From NCBI GenBank assembly GCA_958295835.1, contig OY282378.1, forward strand, positions 3,807,694 to 3,871,693: 64,000 nt of DNA, in the 5' to 3' direction. The position numbers and the translations under genes are program-made. Below are positions 1-8,645 of this stretch, piece after piece. Positions within the stretch are counted from its first letter, which is position 1. Every line of letters starts with the position of its first letter. The notes beneath the pieces are model-generated. The model was not told the origin of the DNA. It was given only the letters and a program-made list of their open reading frames with translations, and searched no databases. The DNA is from an uncultured Gammaproteobacteria bacterium (GTDB taxonomy: Bacteria > Pseudomonadota > Gammaproteobacteria > HK1).

Positions 1-369
1 GTGATGCGCATCGTGCGCGGCCTGGTGCTCGATCTCCGCAACCGGGAGTACGTGGCGGCGGCGGAGACCCGCGGCGAGACGGCCTGGCGCATCATGCTCG
101 TCGAGATCCTGCCGAACGCCCGCGGCCCCCTCATCGTGGACGGCTGCCTGCGGCTCGGCTACGTCATCATCACCATCGGCGTGCTCGGCTTCCTCGGCCT
201 CGGGCTTCCGCCACCGGATCCGGACTGGGGCGGGATGATCAACGAGACGCGGCAGATGGCGCTCGCCTTCCCGCACATGACGGTGTATCCGTGCCTGGCC
301 ATCTCGTCGCTGATCCTCGGCTTCAACCTGATGGCCGACGGCTTGCGCGAGATCTCGCTTCGCGACTGA
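1..369 (+). CDS. ABC transporter permease, DppC/OppC type (3' part only)
   Basis: This is the C-terminal 122 residues of an inner-membrane permease; the start lies before the window. The cytoplasmic EAA loop is visible near residues 20-40 (AAAETRGETAWRIMLVEILP), followed by the hydrophobic stretch VIITIGVLGFLGLGLPPPDPDWGGMI and the ending LMADGLREISLRD. These are hallmarks of the BPD_transp_1 family in dipeptide, oligopeptide, nickel and opine importers. A gene for a fused ATPase follows 95 bases downstream, so the two probably form the tail of an operon whose binding protein and first permease lie upstream of the window. The substrate cannot be read from this part. Confidence 0.9.
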   Translation: MMRIVRGLVLDLRNREYVAAAETRGETAWRIMLVEILPNARGPLIVDGCLRLGYVIITIGVLGFLGLGLPPPDPDWGGMINETRQMALAFPHMTVYPCLAISSLILGFNLMADGLREISLRD

Positions 370-464
370 CCGCGAGCGTCCCGGCGCCTTTGGGGGCGCC
401 GGGTGCCCGCCCCGGACAACGACCGCCCCCGGCCCCGGCGGGGCGGCACCAGGAGGAAGGACCC

Positions 465-2582
465 ATGGCGGTGAGCTTCGACGAGAACGCGCCGGTCCTC
501 GAAATCACGGATCTGAACCTTTCGTACTGGACGCGGGCGGGGGAGATCCCGGCCGTGATCGACTTCTCGCTCACCGTGCAGAAGGGCGAGAGCATCGGGC
601 TGGTCGGCGAGTCCGGCTGCGGCAAGTCCACGGTGGCGATGGCCATCATGCAGTACATGGGAAACAACGGGACCATCAAGAGCGGCAGCATCAGGTTCAA
701 GGGGGTGGAGCTGACGGAGCTCCCGCCCGACGAGCTGCGCAAGCTGCGAGGCTCGCACATCTCGATGATCTACCAGGAGCCGTTCGCGGCCCTCAACCCC
801 AGCCTGACCCTCGGCACCCAGCTCAAGGAGGTGCCGACGACCCACGAGAACATCTCCGATTCGGAGGCATGGGAACGCGCGGTGCAGGTGCTCACCGACG
901 TGCGGCTTCCCGACCCGGAACGGGTCATGGCGGCGTACCCGCACCAGATCTCCGGCGGCCAGCAGCAGCGGGTGGTCATCGCGATGGCCCTGCTCTCGAA
1001 CCCCTCGCTGCTGCTCCTCGACGAGCCGACCACGGCCCTCGACGTCACCGTCGAAGCCGGCATCACCAAGCTCATCACCGACATCAGCCGCAAGTACGGC
1101 ACCTCGCAGATCTACATCTCGCACAACCTCGGCCTCATCCTGGAGGTCTGCGACCGGGTCTTCGTCATGTACTCCGGCGAGGTGGTCGAGGAAGGCACCA
1201 TCAACTCCCTGTTCACGTGGCCGAAGCATCCCTACACCCACGGACTGTTCGGCTGCATCCCGCTGCCCACCGCGGACAAGAACGCGGCCCCGCTCAGGCC
1301 CATCGCCGGACAATTGCCTCTCCCGCACGAGCGGCCGCGCGGATGCAACTTCGGCCCCCGCTGCGACTTCTTCCAGGACGGGCGCTGCGACGCGAAGGAC
1401 GTGGCGATGGAGTCGGTGGCGGGCGCCGCGATGAGCGACCACCGGGTGCGCTGCCTGCGATGGAGGGAGATCGACCACGGAAAGGAGGTCGCGCACGGCG
1501 AGGCGAAGGACCCGATGGAGATCGGCGACGCGGTCCTCGCGGTGGAAGACATGCAGAAGTACTACGAGGTCCGCGACCGATCGATCAAGGCGATCCTGGC
1601 CGGCACCGGCACCATGCACGTGAAGGCGAACGAGCAGCTCAACTTCGACGCCCGGCGCGGGGAGACGGTCGCCATCGTCGGCGAGTCCGGCTGCGGGAAG
1701 TCGACCTTCGCGAAGGTGCTGATGGGGCTGGAGACGGCGACGGACGGCCGGATCCGTCACGACGGCAACGAGATCTCGAAGATCCCGGTGCGCGAACGCT
1801 CGCCGCAACAGATCGGCTCGCTGCAGATGGTGTTCCAGAACCCGTTCGACACGCTGAACCCCAGCCATACCATCGGGGCCCAGATCGGACGGGTCATCAG
1901 GAAATTCGGGGTCGAGACGGACAAGAGGAAGATCCAGGAACGGGTACTGAAGCTCCTCGACATCGTCAAGCTGCCGCGCGACTTCTACATCCGGCGTCCG
2001 CGCCAGCTCTCGGGTGGGCAGAAGCAGCGTATCGGCATCGCCCGCGCGTTCGCCGGCAACCCCTCGATGGTGATCGCCGACGAGCCGGTGTCGGCTCTCG
2101 ACGTCTCCGTGGCGGCCGCGGTGACGGAGCTGCTGATGGAGATCCAGCGCGAGCACAAGACGACGCTGCTCTTCATCAGCCACGACTTGAGCGTGGTGCG
2201 TTATCTCTCCGACCGCATCGTGGTGATGTACCTCGGCCAGATCATGGAGCGCGGCGCCACCGAGGCCATCTTCGCGCCCCCGTACCATCCGTACACCGAG
2301 GCCCTGCTCTCGGCGGTGCCGATTGCCGATCCGGAGGTCACCAAGCGCGAGATCGTGCTCGAAGGCAACCTGCCGAGCGTGCTGAACCCGCCGGAGGGAT
2401 GTCCGTTCAGCACCCGCTGTCCGCGCAAGGTGGGGACGATCTGCGACGACGAGCGCCCACCCGTGCAGATGGCGTCGGAGACCCACGCCATCGCCTGCCA
2501 CATTCCGCTCGAAGAGCTGCAGCAGATCGAGCCGGTCATCGTGGTGCCGGCGCAGGAAGAGCGGTTGCACGTACATCAGTAG
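465..2582 (+). CDS. Fused dual ATP-binding protein of a peptide/opine-type ABC importer (DppD-DppF fusion)
   Basis: This 705-residue protein joins two nucleotide-binding domains that are often separate DppD and DppF proteins. Domain 1 has Walker A GESGCGKS at 48-55, signature SGGQQQR at 163-169 and Walker B DE at 186-187. Domain 2 has Walker A at 406-413, signature SGGQKQR at 516-522 and DE at 539-540. Each domain ends in the cysteine-bearing oligopeptide_HPY region (CNFGPRC; CPFSTRCP). Both ATPase sites look intact. The ATG at 465 is chosen because AGGAGGAAGG lies just before it; the open frame runs further upstream but without a comparable site. It energises import through the permease encoded just upstream. 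Substrate unknown. Confidence 0.93.
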   Translation: MAVSFDENAPVLEITDLNLSYWTRAGEIPAVIDFSLTVQKGESIGLVGESGCGKSTVAMAIMQYMGNNGTIKSGSIRFKGVELTELPPDELRKLRGSHISMIYQEPFAALNPSLTLGTQLKEVPTTHENISDSEAWERAVQVLTDVRLPDPERVMAAYPHQISGGQQQRVVIAMALLSNPSLLLLDEPTTALDVTVEAGITKLITDISRKYGTSQIYISHNLGLILEVCDRVFVMYSGEVVEEGTINSLFTWPKHPYTHGLFGCIPLPTADKNAAPLRPIAGQLPLPHERPRGCNFGPRCDFFQDGRCDAKDVAMESVAGAAMSDHRVRCLRWREIDHGKEVAHGEAKDPMEIGDAVLAVEDMQKYYEVRDRSIKAILAGTGTMHVKANEQLNFDARRGETVAIVGESGCGKSTFAKVLMGLETATDGRIRHDGNEISKIPVRERSPQQIGSLQMVFQNPFDTLNPSHTIGAQIGRVIRKFGVETDKRKIQERVLKLLDIVKLPRDFYIRRPRQLSGGQKQRIGIARAFAGNPSMVIADEPVSALDVSVAAAVTELLMEIQREHKTTLLFISHDLSVVRYLSDRIVVMYLGQIMERGATEAIFAPPYHPYTEALLSAVPIADPEVTKREIVLEGNLPSVLNPPEGCPFSTRCPRKVGTICDDERPPVQMASETHAIACHIPLEELQQIEPVIVVPAQEERLHVHQ

Positions 2583-2688
2583 ACGTTCGGGGGTCCGTAC
2601 ACTCGGGGATCCGCACGCCGGGAGGAAGGCGGGCTTGTGCTACACTCCCGCCCCGGAATTTCGGGGGTCTCACAGGGAGCATCCGGAC

Positions 2689-3108
2689 GTGAGCGAGCGG
2701 CAGGCCGGCCAGCGCATCGACGAGATCAGCGCCGATCTCGACAATCTCCACCGCGAAGACGTATTCAGCGACATGCGGCTCGCGACGATACGCAGACTGC
2801 AACCGATCCGGCTCGACGGCAGTCCCGATCCCACCCGGCCCACCACGTACATCGCGGAGACGACCATCGTCTCGCAGCTCGGACCGATCCCGGTCCAGTC
2901 CCCCATCGAGGCCGATTCCCTGGCCGATGCGTTCTCGAAGTTCCCCCAGGCGATCCAGGCGGCGGTGGAACGGCTGAGCGAACGCGCCCAGGAAATGCGG
3001 CGGGAAGAGGCGTCGCGCATCGTGGTGCCCGGCGCCATGCCGGATCTGGGCGGAGGCCGTCCCGGGGGAGGCCGTCCCGGCGGCGGTGGCATCGTCTTCG
3101 ATCGCTAG
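2689..3108 (+). CDS. Conserved-looking small protein of unknown function
   Basis: A 139-residue soluble protein I do not recognise. The body is helical with many charged residues, including an alanine- and glutamate-rich segment near 85-115 (ADAFSKFPQAIQAAVERL). The tail is a glycine/arginine repeat (GGGRPGGGRPGGGG) ending in IVFDR. No signal peptide or membrane segment is seen. The GTG at 2689 is chosen because AGGGAGC sits about 9 bases upstream; an earlier in-frame start at 2635 has no comparable site. It follows the ABC ATPase by 106 bases on the same strand and converges with the MttB-like gene. Confidence 0.6.
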   Translation: MSERQAGQRIDEISADLDNLHREDVFSDMRLATIRRLQPIRLDGSPDPTRPTTYIAETTIVSQLGPIPVQSPIEADSLADAFSKFPQAIQAAVERLSERAQEMRREEASRIVVPGAMPDLGGGRPGGGRPGGGGIVFDR

Positions 3109-3224
3109 CGAGGGCGGACCGTCGGGTTCGCTTCAAGCCGGCTCGTAGTCGCCGGGGCCGTTCGCGCCGGCTGGATCTCCGCTCTTCGCGCCCGGCGTGC
3201 GCCGGAACGCCTTCATCCGCACCA

Positions 3225-4781
3225 CTACTGCTCCAGCGCCACCTCGCCGGCTTCGATGGCGCGCTTGCGCTTGACCATGTACTCGCGCAACGCCTCGTCG
3301 ATGCCCGGATCGATCGGCGGCGGCTCGTACTCCGCGAGCAATTGCTTCCAGATGCCGTTCGCCCGTTCGGCCGCGGAGAGCGCGCCGGCATCCTGCCACG
3401 TCTCGAAGTTGCGCCAGTCCGACACGATCGGCTTGTAGAAGACGTCCTCGTAGCGCGCCAGGGTGTGCGTCGCGCCGAAGAAGTGGCCGCCCGGCTGCAC
3501 CTCGGCGATGGCGTCGATCGCCAGGGTGTCGTCATCGACCACCACCGGCTCCAGGTACTCGGCGAGGAGCTGGCACATCTCGGCGTCGATCACGAGCTTC
3601 TCGTACGAGGCGGTGAGCCCGCCTTCGAGCCAGCCCGCCGCGTGGTTGACGATGTTGGTGTGCGCCATCACCGAGGCCCACAGCGACATCTCGCTCTCGT
3701 ACGCGGCCTGGGCGTCCACCGCGTTCGATGCGTTGGTGCTGCTCGCGCGGAAGGGGACGTGGTAGCGCCGCGCGAGCTGGGCGCCGGCCTGGGTCGCCTT
3801 CGCGTACTCGGGGGTGCCGAACGCGGGAGCCCCGCTCTTCATGTCCACGTTGGAGGTGAAGCCGCCGTAGCAGACAGGGGCGCCGGGACGCACGATCTGG
3901 CACAGCACCATCCCCGCCAGCGCCTCGGCGTTCTGCAGGACGAGCGCGCCGGCGATGGTGGTGGGGGCCATCGCCCCGAGCAGGGTGAACGGGGTCACGA
4001 TGACCGGCTGGCCGACCGAGGCCAGCTCGATCATCCCGTCCGACATGTTCGCATCGAGCTGCCGCGGCGAGTTCGTATTGATCCCGCCGCTGACGATCGG
4101 CTGCGCCACAAGCTCGTCGCGGGTCACCCCGTGCGCGATGCAGGCCATCTCCACGGCGTCGTGCGCGCGGTATCCACCGAGCAGCGAAGCGCCCCAGACC
4201 TTGTCGTGCAAGGTGATCGCGGCGTAGTACATGTCCAGGTGGCGGGTTGCGGCGGGCAGGTCCAGAGGGGCGAGGGGGGCCGCGCCGCCCAGATGGATGA
4301 CGTCGAACGAATGCGACAGCTTCATGAAGTTGCGGAAGTCCTCGTAGTCCCCGGCGCGGCGGCCACGGTCCAGGTCGGAGACGAACGACGGCCCGCCGAC
4401 CAGCCCGAAGTTGATGACGTTGCCGCCGAAGGTGGGCGACTTCGCGGGGTTGCGCGCCTCGATGGTGTACGAAGGCGGCGCCTTCGCCATGTGCTCCTCG
4501 ACCATCGCGGGGTCGAAGCGCACCATCGCGGTGTCCTCGTCGGCGCTCGCGCCGGCGCCCGCGTACAGCGCCCGCGCCCTCGGGCTGAGCACCTTCATGC
4601 CGATGTCGCGCAGCACGCGCAACGATGCTTGGTGGATCGCTTCGACCTGATCCTCGCTGAGGATGCGGGCCGGGGGATGCGGGTTGCGCACGGTGCGCCA
4701 GGGCAGGCGCGGGATCGCGGTCGAGGCGCTACGGCGTTCGCGCCGATCCCTGCGCGCGCGCCGTCGAACGGGGGCAGACAT
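3225..4781 (-). CDS. Trimethylamine methyltransferase family protein (MttB superfamily, non-pyrrolysine type)
   Basis: This 518-residue protein matches the MttB/COG5598 family. Members move a methyl group from a quaternary or tertiary amine (trimethylamine, glycine betaine, carnitine and similar) to a corrinoid protein. Typical stretches are ILSEDQVEAIHQASLRVLRDIGMKVL near residues 40-65, GGLTASYEKLVIDAEM in the C-terminal third, and a final ALREYMVKRKRA. The frame has no internal amber codon, so this is a member without pyrrolysine. The family includes glycine betaine methyltransferase MtgB, but the substrate is not readable here. ATG at 4781 is preceded by AGGGAG on the minus strand. No corrinoid protein or reductive activase gene is nearby, which leaves its methyl acceptor open. 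Confidence 0.88.
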   Translation of the reverse strand: MSAPVRRRARRDRRERRSASTAIPRLPWRTVRNPHPPARILSEDQVEAIHQASLRVLRDIGMKVLSPRARALYAGAGASADEDTAMVRFDPAMVEEHMAKAPPSYTIEARNPAKSPTFGGNVINFGLVGGPSFVSDLDRGRRAGDYEDFRNFMKLSHSFDVIHLGGAAPLAPLDLPAATRHLDMYYAAITLHDKVWGASLLGGYRAHDAVEMACIAHGVTRDELVAQPIVSGGINTNSPRQLDANMSDGMIELASVGQPVIVTPFTLLGAMAPTTIAGALVLQNAEALAGMVLCQIVRPGAPVCYGGFTSNVDMKSGAPAFGTPEYAKATQAGAQLARRYHVPFRASSTNASNAVDAQAAYESEMSLWASVMAHTNIVNHAAGWLEGGLTASYEKLVIDAEMCQLLAEYLEPVVVDDDTLAIDAIAEVQPGGHFFGATHTLARYEDVFYKPIVSDWRNFETWQDAGALSAAERANGIWKQLLAEYEPPPIDPGIDEALREYMVKRKRAIEAGEVALEQ

Positions 4782-4980
4782 GAGATGGGGGACTCCCTGA
4801 GCGGAGCCGGAAGCAGACAATCGCACCACGGACATGTCAAGCGGTGACGAGGCGCCGCGAGGCACGCATGGCGTGGCCGGTCCTCGATGCCTTGCGACGG
4901 AATGCTATGGTCGGATTCGCATGTCCGGATGGATGGAGAAGTCGCCCGGCAGGAGGGGACCGCTCTCGGGAGATGTCGGC

Positions 4981-7239
4981 ATGAAGCAGGAATCTTCGCC
5001 ATCCGGACTCGAAGTGCTCGCCGGCACCGTCGAGCGGGTGACCTTTCACGGCGAGGAGAGCGGCTTCTGCGTCCTGCGCGTCAAGGCGCGCGGGCACCGG
5101 GAGCTGGTGACCGTCGTCGGCCACTCCGCCGCGGTCTCCGCCGGCGAGTGGATCACCGCCTCCGGCGAGTGGGTGAACGACCGCACCTACGGGCCGCAGT
5201 TCCGGTCCCGGTTCCTGAAGGCCACTGCGCCCACGTCGGCCGAGGGCATCGAGAGGTATCTCGGCTCCGGCATGATCCGGGGGATCGGGCCGGTCTACGC
5301 GAAGAAGCTCGTCCGCTCCTTCGGCGAGCGGGTGTTCGACGTCATCGAGATGGAGTCCGGACGCCTGCGGGAGGTGGACGGTATCGGCCCGGTGCGGGCG
5401 GAGCGGATCACCACCGCCTGGGCCGAGCAGAAGGTGGTGCGCGAGATCATGGTGTTCCTGCACGGCCACGGCGTCGGGACCGCGCGCGCGGTGCGCATCT
5501 TCAAGACCTACGGCGCCGATGCGGTGGAGGTGATGTCGGAGAATCCGTACCAGCTCGCCCGCGACATCCGCGGCATCGGCTTCAGGACCGCCGACGCCAT
5601 CGCCATGCGGCTCGGCATCGACAAGACGGCCACGGTACGGATCCGTGCGGGCGTCGCCCATGCGCTGACCGAGGCCATGGACGACGGGCATTGCGGCCTG
5701 CCGTCCGGGGAGCTTCTGCCCCTGGCGGCGTCGCTTCTGGAGGCGCCCGAGGATCTCGTCCGTTCTGCCGTCGATCAGGAGCTGGCCGAGGGCAACGTCG
5801 TCGCCGATCGGGTCGGCGACACCCCGTGCATCTTCCTTGCCGGCCTGTACGGGGCCGAGCGCGGGATCGCAGGCCGGCTGGACCGCATCGCCGCCGGACC
5901 CCTTCCCTGGCCAGGGATCGACCCGGACCGGGCCGTTCCCTGGATCGAGGGGCGCATCGGGCTCACCCTCGCGCCGAGCCAGGGCGCCGCAGTGCGGCTG
6001 GCCCTGGCGTCCAAGGTACTGGTGGTCACCGGCGGTCCCGGCGTCGGCAAGACCACCATCGTCAACGCCATCCTGCGCATCCTGGCCGCCAAGGGCGCCA
6101 ACCTCGTCCTCTGCGCGCCCACGGGACGGGCGGCGCGGCGCATGACCGAGGCATCCGGGTTCGAGGCCCGCACCATCCACCGGCTGCTCGAAGTCGATCC
6201 CGCGTCCGGCGGATTCAGGCGGGATGCGGATCGCCCCATCGACTGCGATCTGCTCGTGGTCGACGAGGCTTCGATGGTCGACGTCCTGCTGATGCACGCG
6301 CTGCTGAAGGCGGTTCCCGACCACGCCGCGCTACTGATCGTCGGTGACATCGACCAGTTGCCCTCGGTCGGACCGGGCCAGGTACTGGCCGACGTCATCG
6401 CCTCGGGAGCGGTCCCGGTGGTGCGCCTGACCGAGGTGTTCCGCCAGGCCGCGAGGAGCCGGATCATCGTCAATGCGCACCGCATCAATCAGGGCGGGGT
6501 TCCGGATCTCGCCAGGCCGGACGGCGAGACCGATTTCTACTTCGTGTCGGCGGACGACCCCGAGAGTGCCGTCTCCAGGATCCTGGAGCTCGTCCGCGTC
6601 CGTATCCCCCGGCGCTTCGGTCTCGACCCGATTCGCGACATTCAGGTGCTTTGCCCCATGAACCGCGGAGGGGTCGGCGCCCGGTCGCTGAACGTCGAGC
6701 TCCAGGCCGCGCTGAATCCCGCCGGCGAGCGCAAGGTCGAGCGTTTCGGCTGGACCTTCGCTCCCGGCGACAAGGTGATGCAGATGGAGAACGACTACGA
6801 CAAGGAGGTCTACAACGGCGACATCGGCCGCATCGACGACGTGGACCCCGAGCTGGGCGAGATCACCGCTCGCTTCGACGAGCGCACCGTCACCTACGGC
6901 TTCGGGGAGCTGGACGCGCTGGCGCCGGCCTACGCGACGACCATCCACAAGAGCCAGGGCTCGGAGTATCCTGCCGTGGTGATCCCGCTCATGACCCAGC
7001 ACTACGTCATGCTGCAACGCAACCTGCTCTACACCGGGGTGACCCGCGGCAAGCGCCTGGTGGTCCTCGTCGGCCAGCGCAAGGCGGTCGCCATCGCGGT
7101 CAGGGCCACCTCCGGGCGCCGGAGATGGTCGAAGCTGCGGGAGTGGATGGATCCGGAACGCTCCGCGGCCGTGGAACGAGCCGGTTTCCGCGAGCGACCG
7201 GTGGCCGCGCCGTCCCACCCGGAGCGTCCCGGCCCATGA
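4981..7239 (+). CDS. recD2: ATP-dependent DNA helicase RecD2 (RecD-like)
   Basis: A 752-residue superfamily 1B 5'-3' helicase. The N-terminal OB-like region starts LEVLAGTVERVTFHGEESGFCVLR, followed by helix-hairpin-helix repeats (GIGPVYAKKLVRSFG; EVDGIGPVRAERI; DIRGIGFRTADAIA) that distinguish RecD2 from RecBCD RecD. Walker A GGPGVGKTT begins at residue 351, and motif II VVDEASMVD has its DE at 428-429. Motif III is GDIDQLPSVGPGQ, and the C-terminal UvrD-like motifs include TIHKSQGSEYP and LLYTGVTRGK. ATG at 4981 has GGGAG 8 bases upstream; an in-frame ATG at 4921 is a weaker alternative. It is divergent from the MttB-like gene. RecD2 acts in DNA repair in organisms that often lack RecBCD. 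Confidence 0.95.
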   Translation: MKQESSPSGLEVLAGTVERVTFHGEESGFCVLRVKARGHRELVTVVGHSAAVSAGEWITASGEWVNDRTYGPQFRSRFLKATAPTSAEGIERYLGSGMIRGIGPVYAKKLVRSFGERVFDVIEMESGRLREVDGIGPVRAERITTAWAEQKVVREIMVFLHGHGVGTARAVRIFKTYGADAVEVMSENPYQLARDIRGIGFRTADAIAMRLGIDKTATVRIRAGVAHALTEAMDDGHCGLPSGELLPLAASLLEAPEDLVRSAVDQELAEGNVVADRVGDTPCIFLAGLYGAERGIAGRLDRIAAGPLPWPGIDPDRAVPWIEGRIGLTLAPSQGAAVRLALASKVLVVTGGPGVGKTTIVNAILRILAAKGANLVLCAPTGRAARRMTEASGFEARTIHRLLEVDPASGGFRRDADRPIDCDLLVVDEASMVDVLLMHALLKAVPDHAALLIVGDIDQLPSVGPGQVLADVIASGAVPVVRLTEVFRQAARSRIIVNAHRINQGGVPDLARPDGETDFYFVSADDPESAVSRILELVRVRIPRRFGLDPIRDIQVLCPMNRGGVGARSLNVELQAALNPAGERKVERFGWTFAPGDKVMQMENDYDKEVYNGDIGRIDDVDPELGEITARFDERTVTYGFGELDALAPAYATTIHKSQGSEYPAVVIPLMTQHYVMLQRNLLYTGVTRGKRLVVLVGQRKAVAIAVRATSGRRRWSKLREWMDPERSAAVERAGFRERPVAAPSHPERPGP

Positions 7240-7297
7240 ACGCCGGCGCTTGTTGCAAGGGTGACGGTGCTTCGAGGAGTCCGGGGAGGCGAGGGGG

Positions 7298-8584
7298 ATG
7301 AAGCGGATACGCGAGCTGTTCGCAAGCCGGCCGATCTTCGCCTGGGCCCTCTACGACTGGGCGAATTCGGTGTTCGCGACCACCGTCATCGCCGGCTTCT
7401 TCCCGGTCTTCTTCAAGCAGTACTGGAGCGCGGGCGCGGATGCCGTCACCAGCACCGCGCAGCTCGGGTTCGCGAATTCCATCGGGAGCGTCGTCATCCT
7501 GATCGCGGCCCCGATCCTCGGCGCGTTCGCGGATGGCGGGGCGTCCCGCAAGAAGTACCTCGGCGCCTTCACCGCCCTCGGGGTCGCGGCGTCGGCAGGA
7601 CTCTGGTTCGTGGGGGAGGGGAGCTGGACCACGGCCGCCACCGTGTACGTCCTCGGCTCCATCGGCTTCTCGGGCGCCATCATCTTCTACGACGCCCTCA
7701 TCGTGGCCGTGAGCCCCGCCCAACGCTACGACGAGGTCTCCGCCTTCGGCTTTTCCCTCGGCTACATCGGCGGCGGGATCCTGTTCGCCCTCAACGTGGC
7801 GATGACCCTTTCGCCCGGCACGTTCGGGCTGGCCGGGCCGGCGGAGGCGGTGCGCCTGTCCTTCGTGATGGTGGCGGCGTGGTGGCTCGTCTTCTCCATC
7901 CCCCTGTTCCGCCACGTGCCGGAGCCGCCCCGGACCGGGGACGCCGCCTCCGCGGGGTCGGCGGCGCCCGCATTTGCGGTCGGGCTGCGCTCCCTGGCAA
8001 AGACGTTCCGCGAGTACCGGGCCCACCGGATGGCGGGCCTCTTCCTCCTCGCGTACTTCTTCTACATCGACGGGGTCCACACCATCATCCGCATGGCGGT
8101 GGACTACGGACTGTCGCTCGGCTTCCCCTCCGAGAGCCTCATCGTCGCCCTGCTCATCACCCAGTTCGTCGGGTTTCCGGCCGCTCTCGTGTTCGGGGTG
8201 GTGGCCGCGCGGATCGGCCCGAAGCCTGTCCTCTACTTCGGGGTGGCGGTGTACGTCGCGGTCACCATCTACGCGTACTTCATGGACTCGGTCGCGGAAT
8301 TCTACGTCCTCGCGGTGGTGGTGGGCCTGGTGCAGGGCGGGGTGCAGGCGATCTCGCGTTCGCTGTATGCGCGCTTCGTGCCGGCCGCGCAGAGCGGGGA
8401 GTTCTTCGGGTTCTTCAACATGATCGGGCGGTTCGCGGCCATCCTGGGACCGTCCCTGGTGGCGGTGACCGGCCTCCTCACCGGCAGCTCGCGGCTCGGG
8501 ATCCTGTCCGTGGTCGTGCTGCTCGTGGCGGGGATGGTGCTCCTGTCCTTCGTGCAGGAACAGGAGCGGGCGCCCGCGGCCTGA
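7298..8584 (+). CDS. MFS transporter, UMF1 (Atg22-like) family
   Basis: This 428-residue integral membrane protein has about 12 hydrophobic segments. The opening PIFAWALYDWANSVFATTVIAGFFPVFF is characteristic of the UMF1 family, which is related to yeast vacuolar amino-acid effluxer Atg22. The MFS loop after TM2 is present as LGAFADGGASRKKYLGAF, and the second half contains GVQAISRSLYARFVP. Bacterial members are mostly uncharacterised exporters. The ATG at 7298 follows a purine-rich site (GGGGAGGCGAGGGGG). It lies 58 bases after recD2 on the same strand. Substrate unknown. Confidence 0.9.
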   Translation: MKRIRELFASRPIFAWALYDWANSVFATTVIAGFFPVFFKQYWSAGADAVTSTAQLGFANSIGSVVILIAAPILGAFADGGASRKKYLGAFTALGVAASAGLWFVGEGSWTTAATVYVLGSIGFSGAIIFYDALIVAVSPAQRYDEVSAFGFSLGYIGGGILFALNVAMTLSPGTFGLAGPAEAVRLSFVMVAAWWLVFSIPLFRHVPEPPRTGDAASAGSAAPAFAVGLRSLAKTFREYRAHRMAGLFLLAYFFYIDGVHTIIRMAVDYGLSLGFPSESLIVALLITQFVGFPAALVFGVVAARIGPKPVLYFGVAVYVAVTIYAYFMDSVAEFYVLAVVVGLVQGGVQAISRSLYARFVPAAQSGEFFGFFNMIGRFAAILGPSLVAVTGLLTGSSRLGILSVVVLLVAGMVLLSFVQEQERAPAA

Positions 8585-8645
8585 GCCACCGACAGGAACG
8601 ATCGCCCGCGCCGGGTCCGGGAGGAGGGCGCGCGACGATATCGAC

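Noticed and set aside
159..2576. An 805-codon open frame on the minus strand, antisense to the ABC ATPase
   Set aside because: It is an artefact of GC-rich codon use. The translation is histidine/arginine/valine-rich with no family pattern, while the plus strand encodes a complete ATPase with all motifs.
3225..4781. A pyrrolysine-containing trimethylamine methyltransferase
   Set aside because: There is no in-frame amber codon in the gene, and no pyl genes are in the window.
2637..4847. A 736-codon plus-strand frame across the MttB-like gene
   Set aside because: It covers the antisense of a well-matched methyltransferase, and its product has the arginine/histidine bias of shadow frames.
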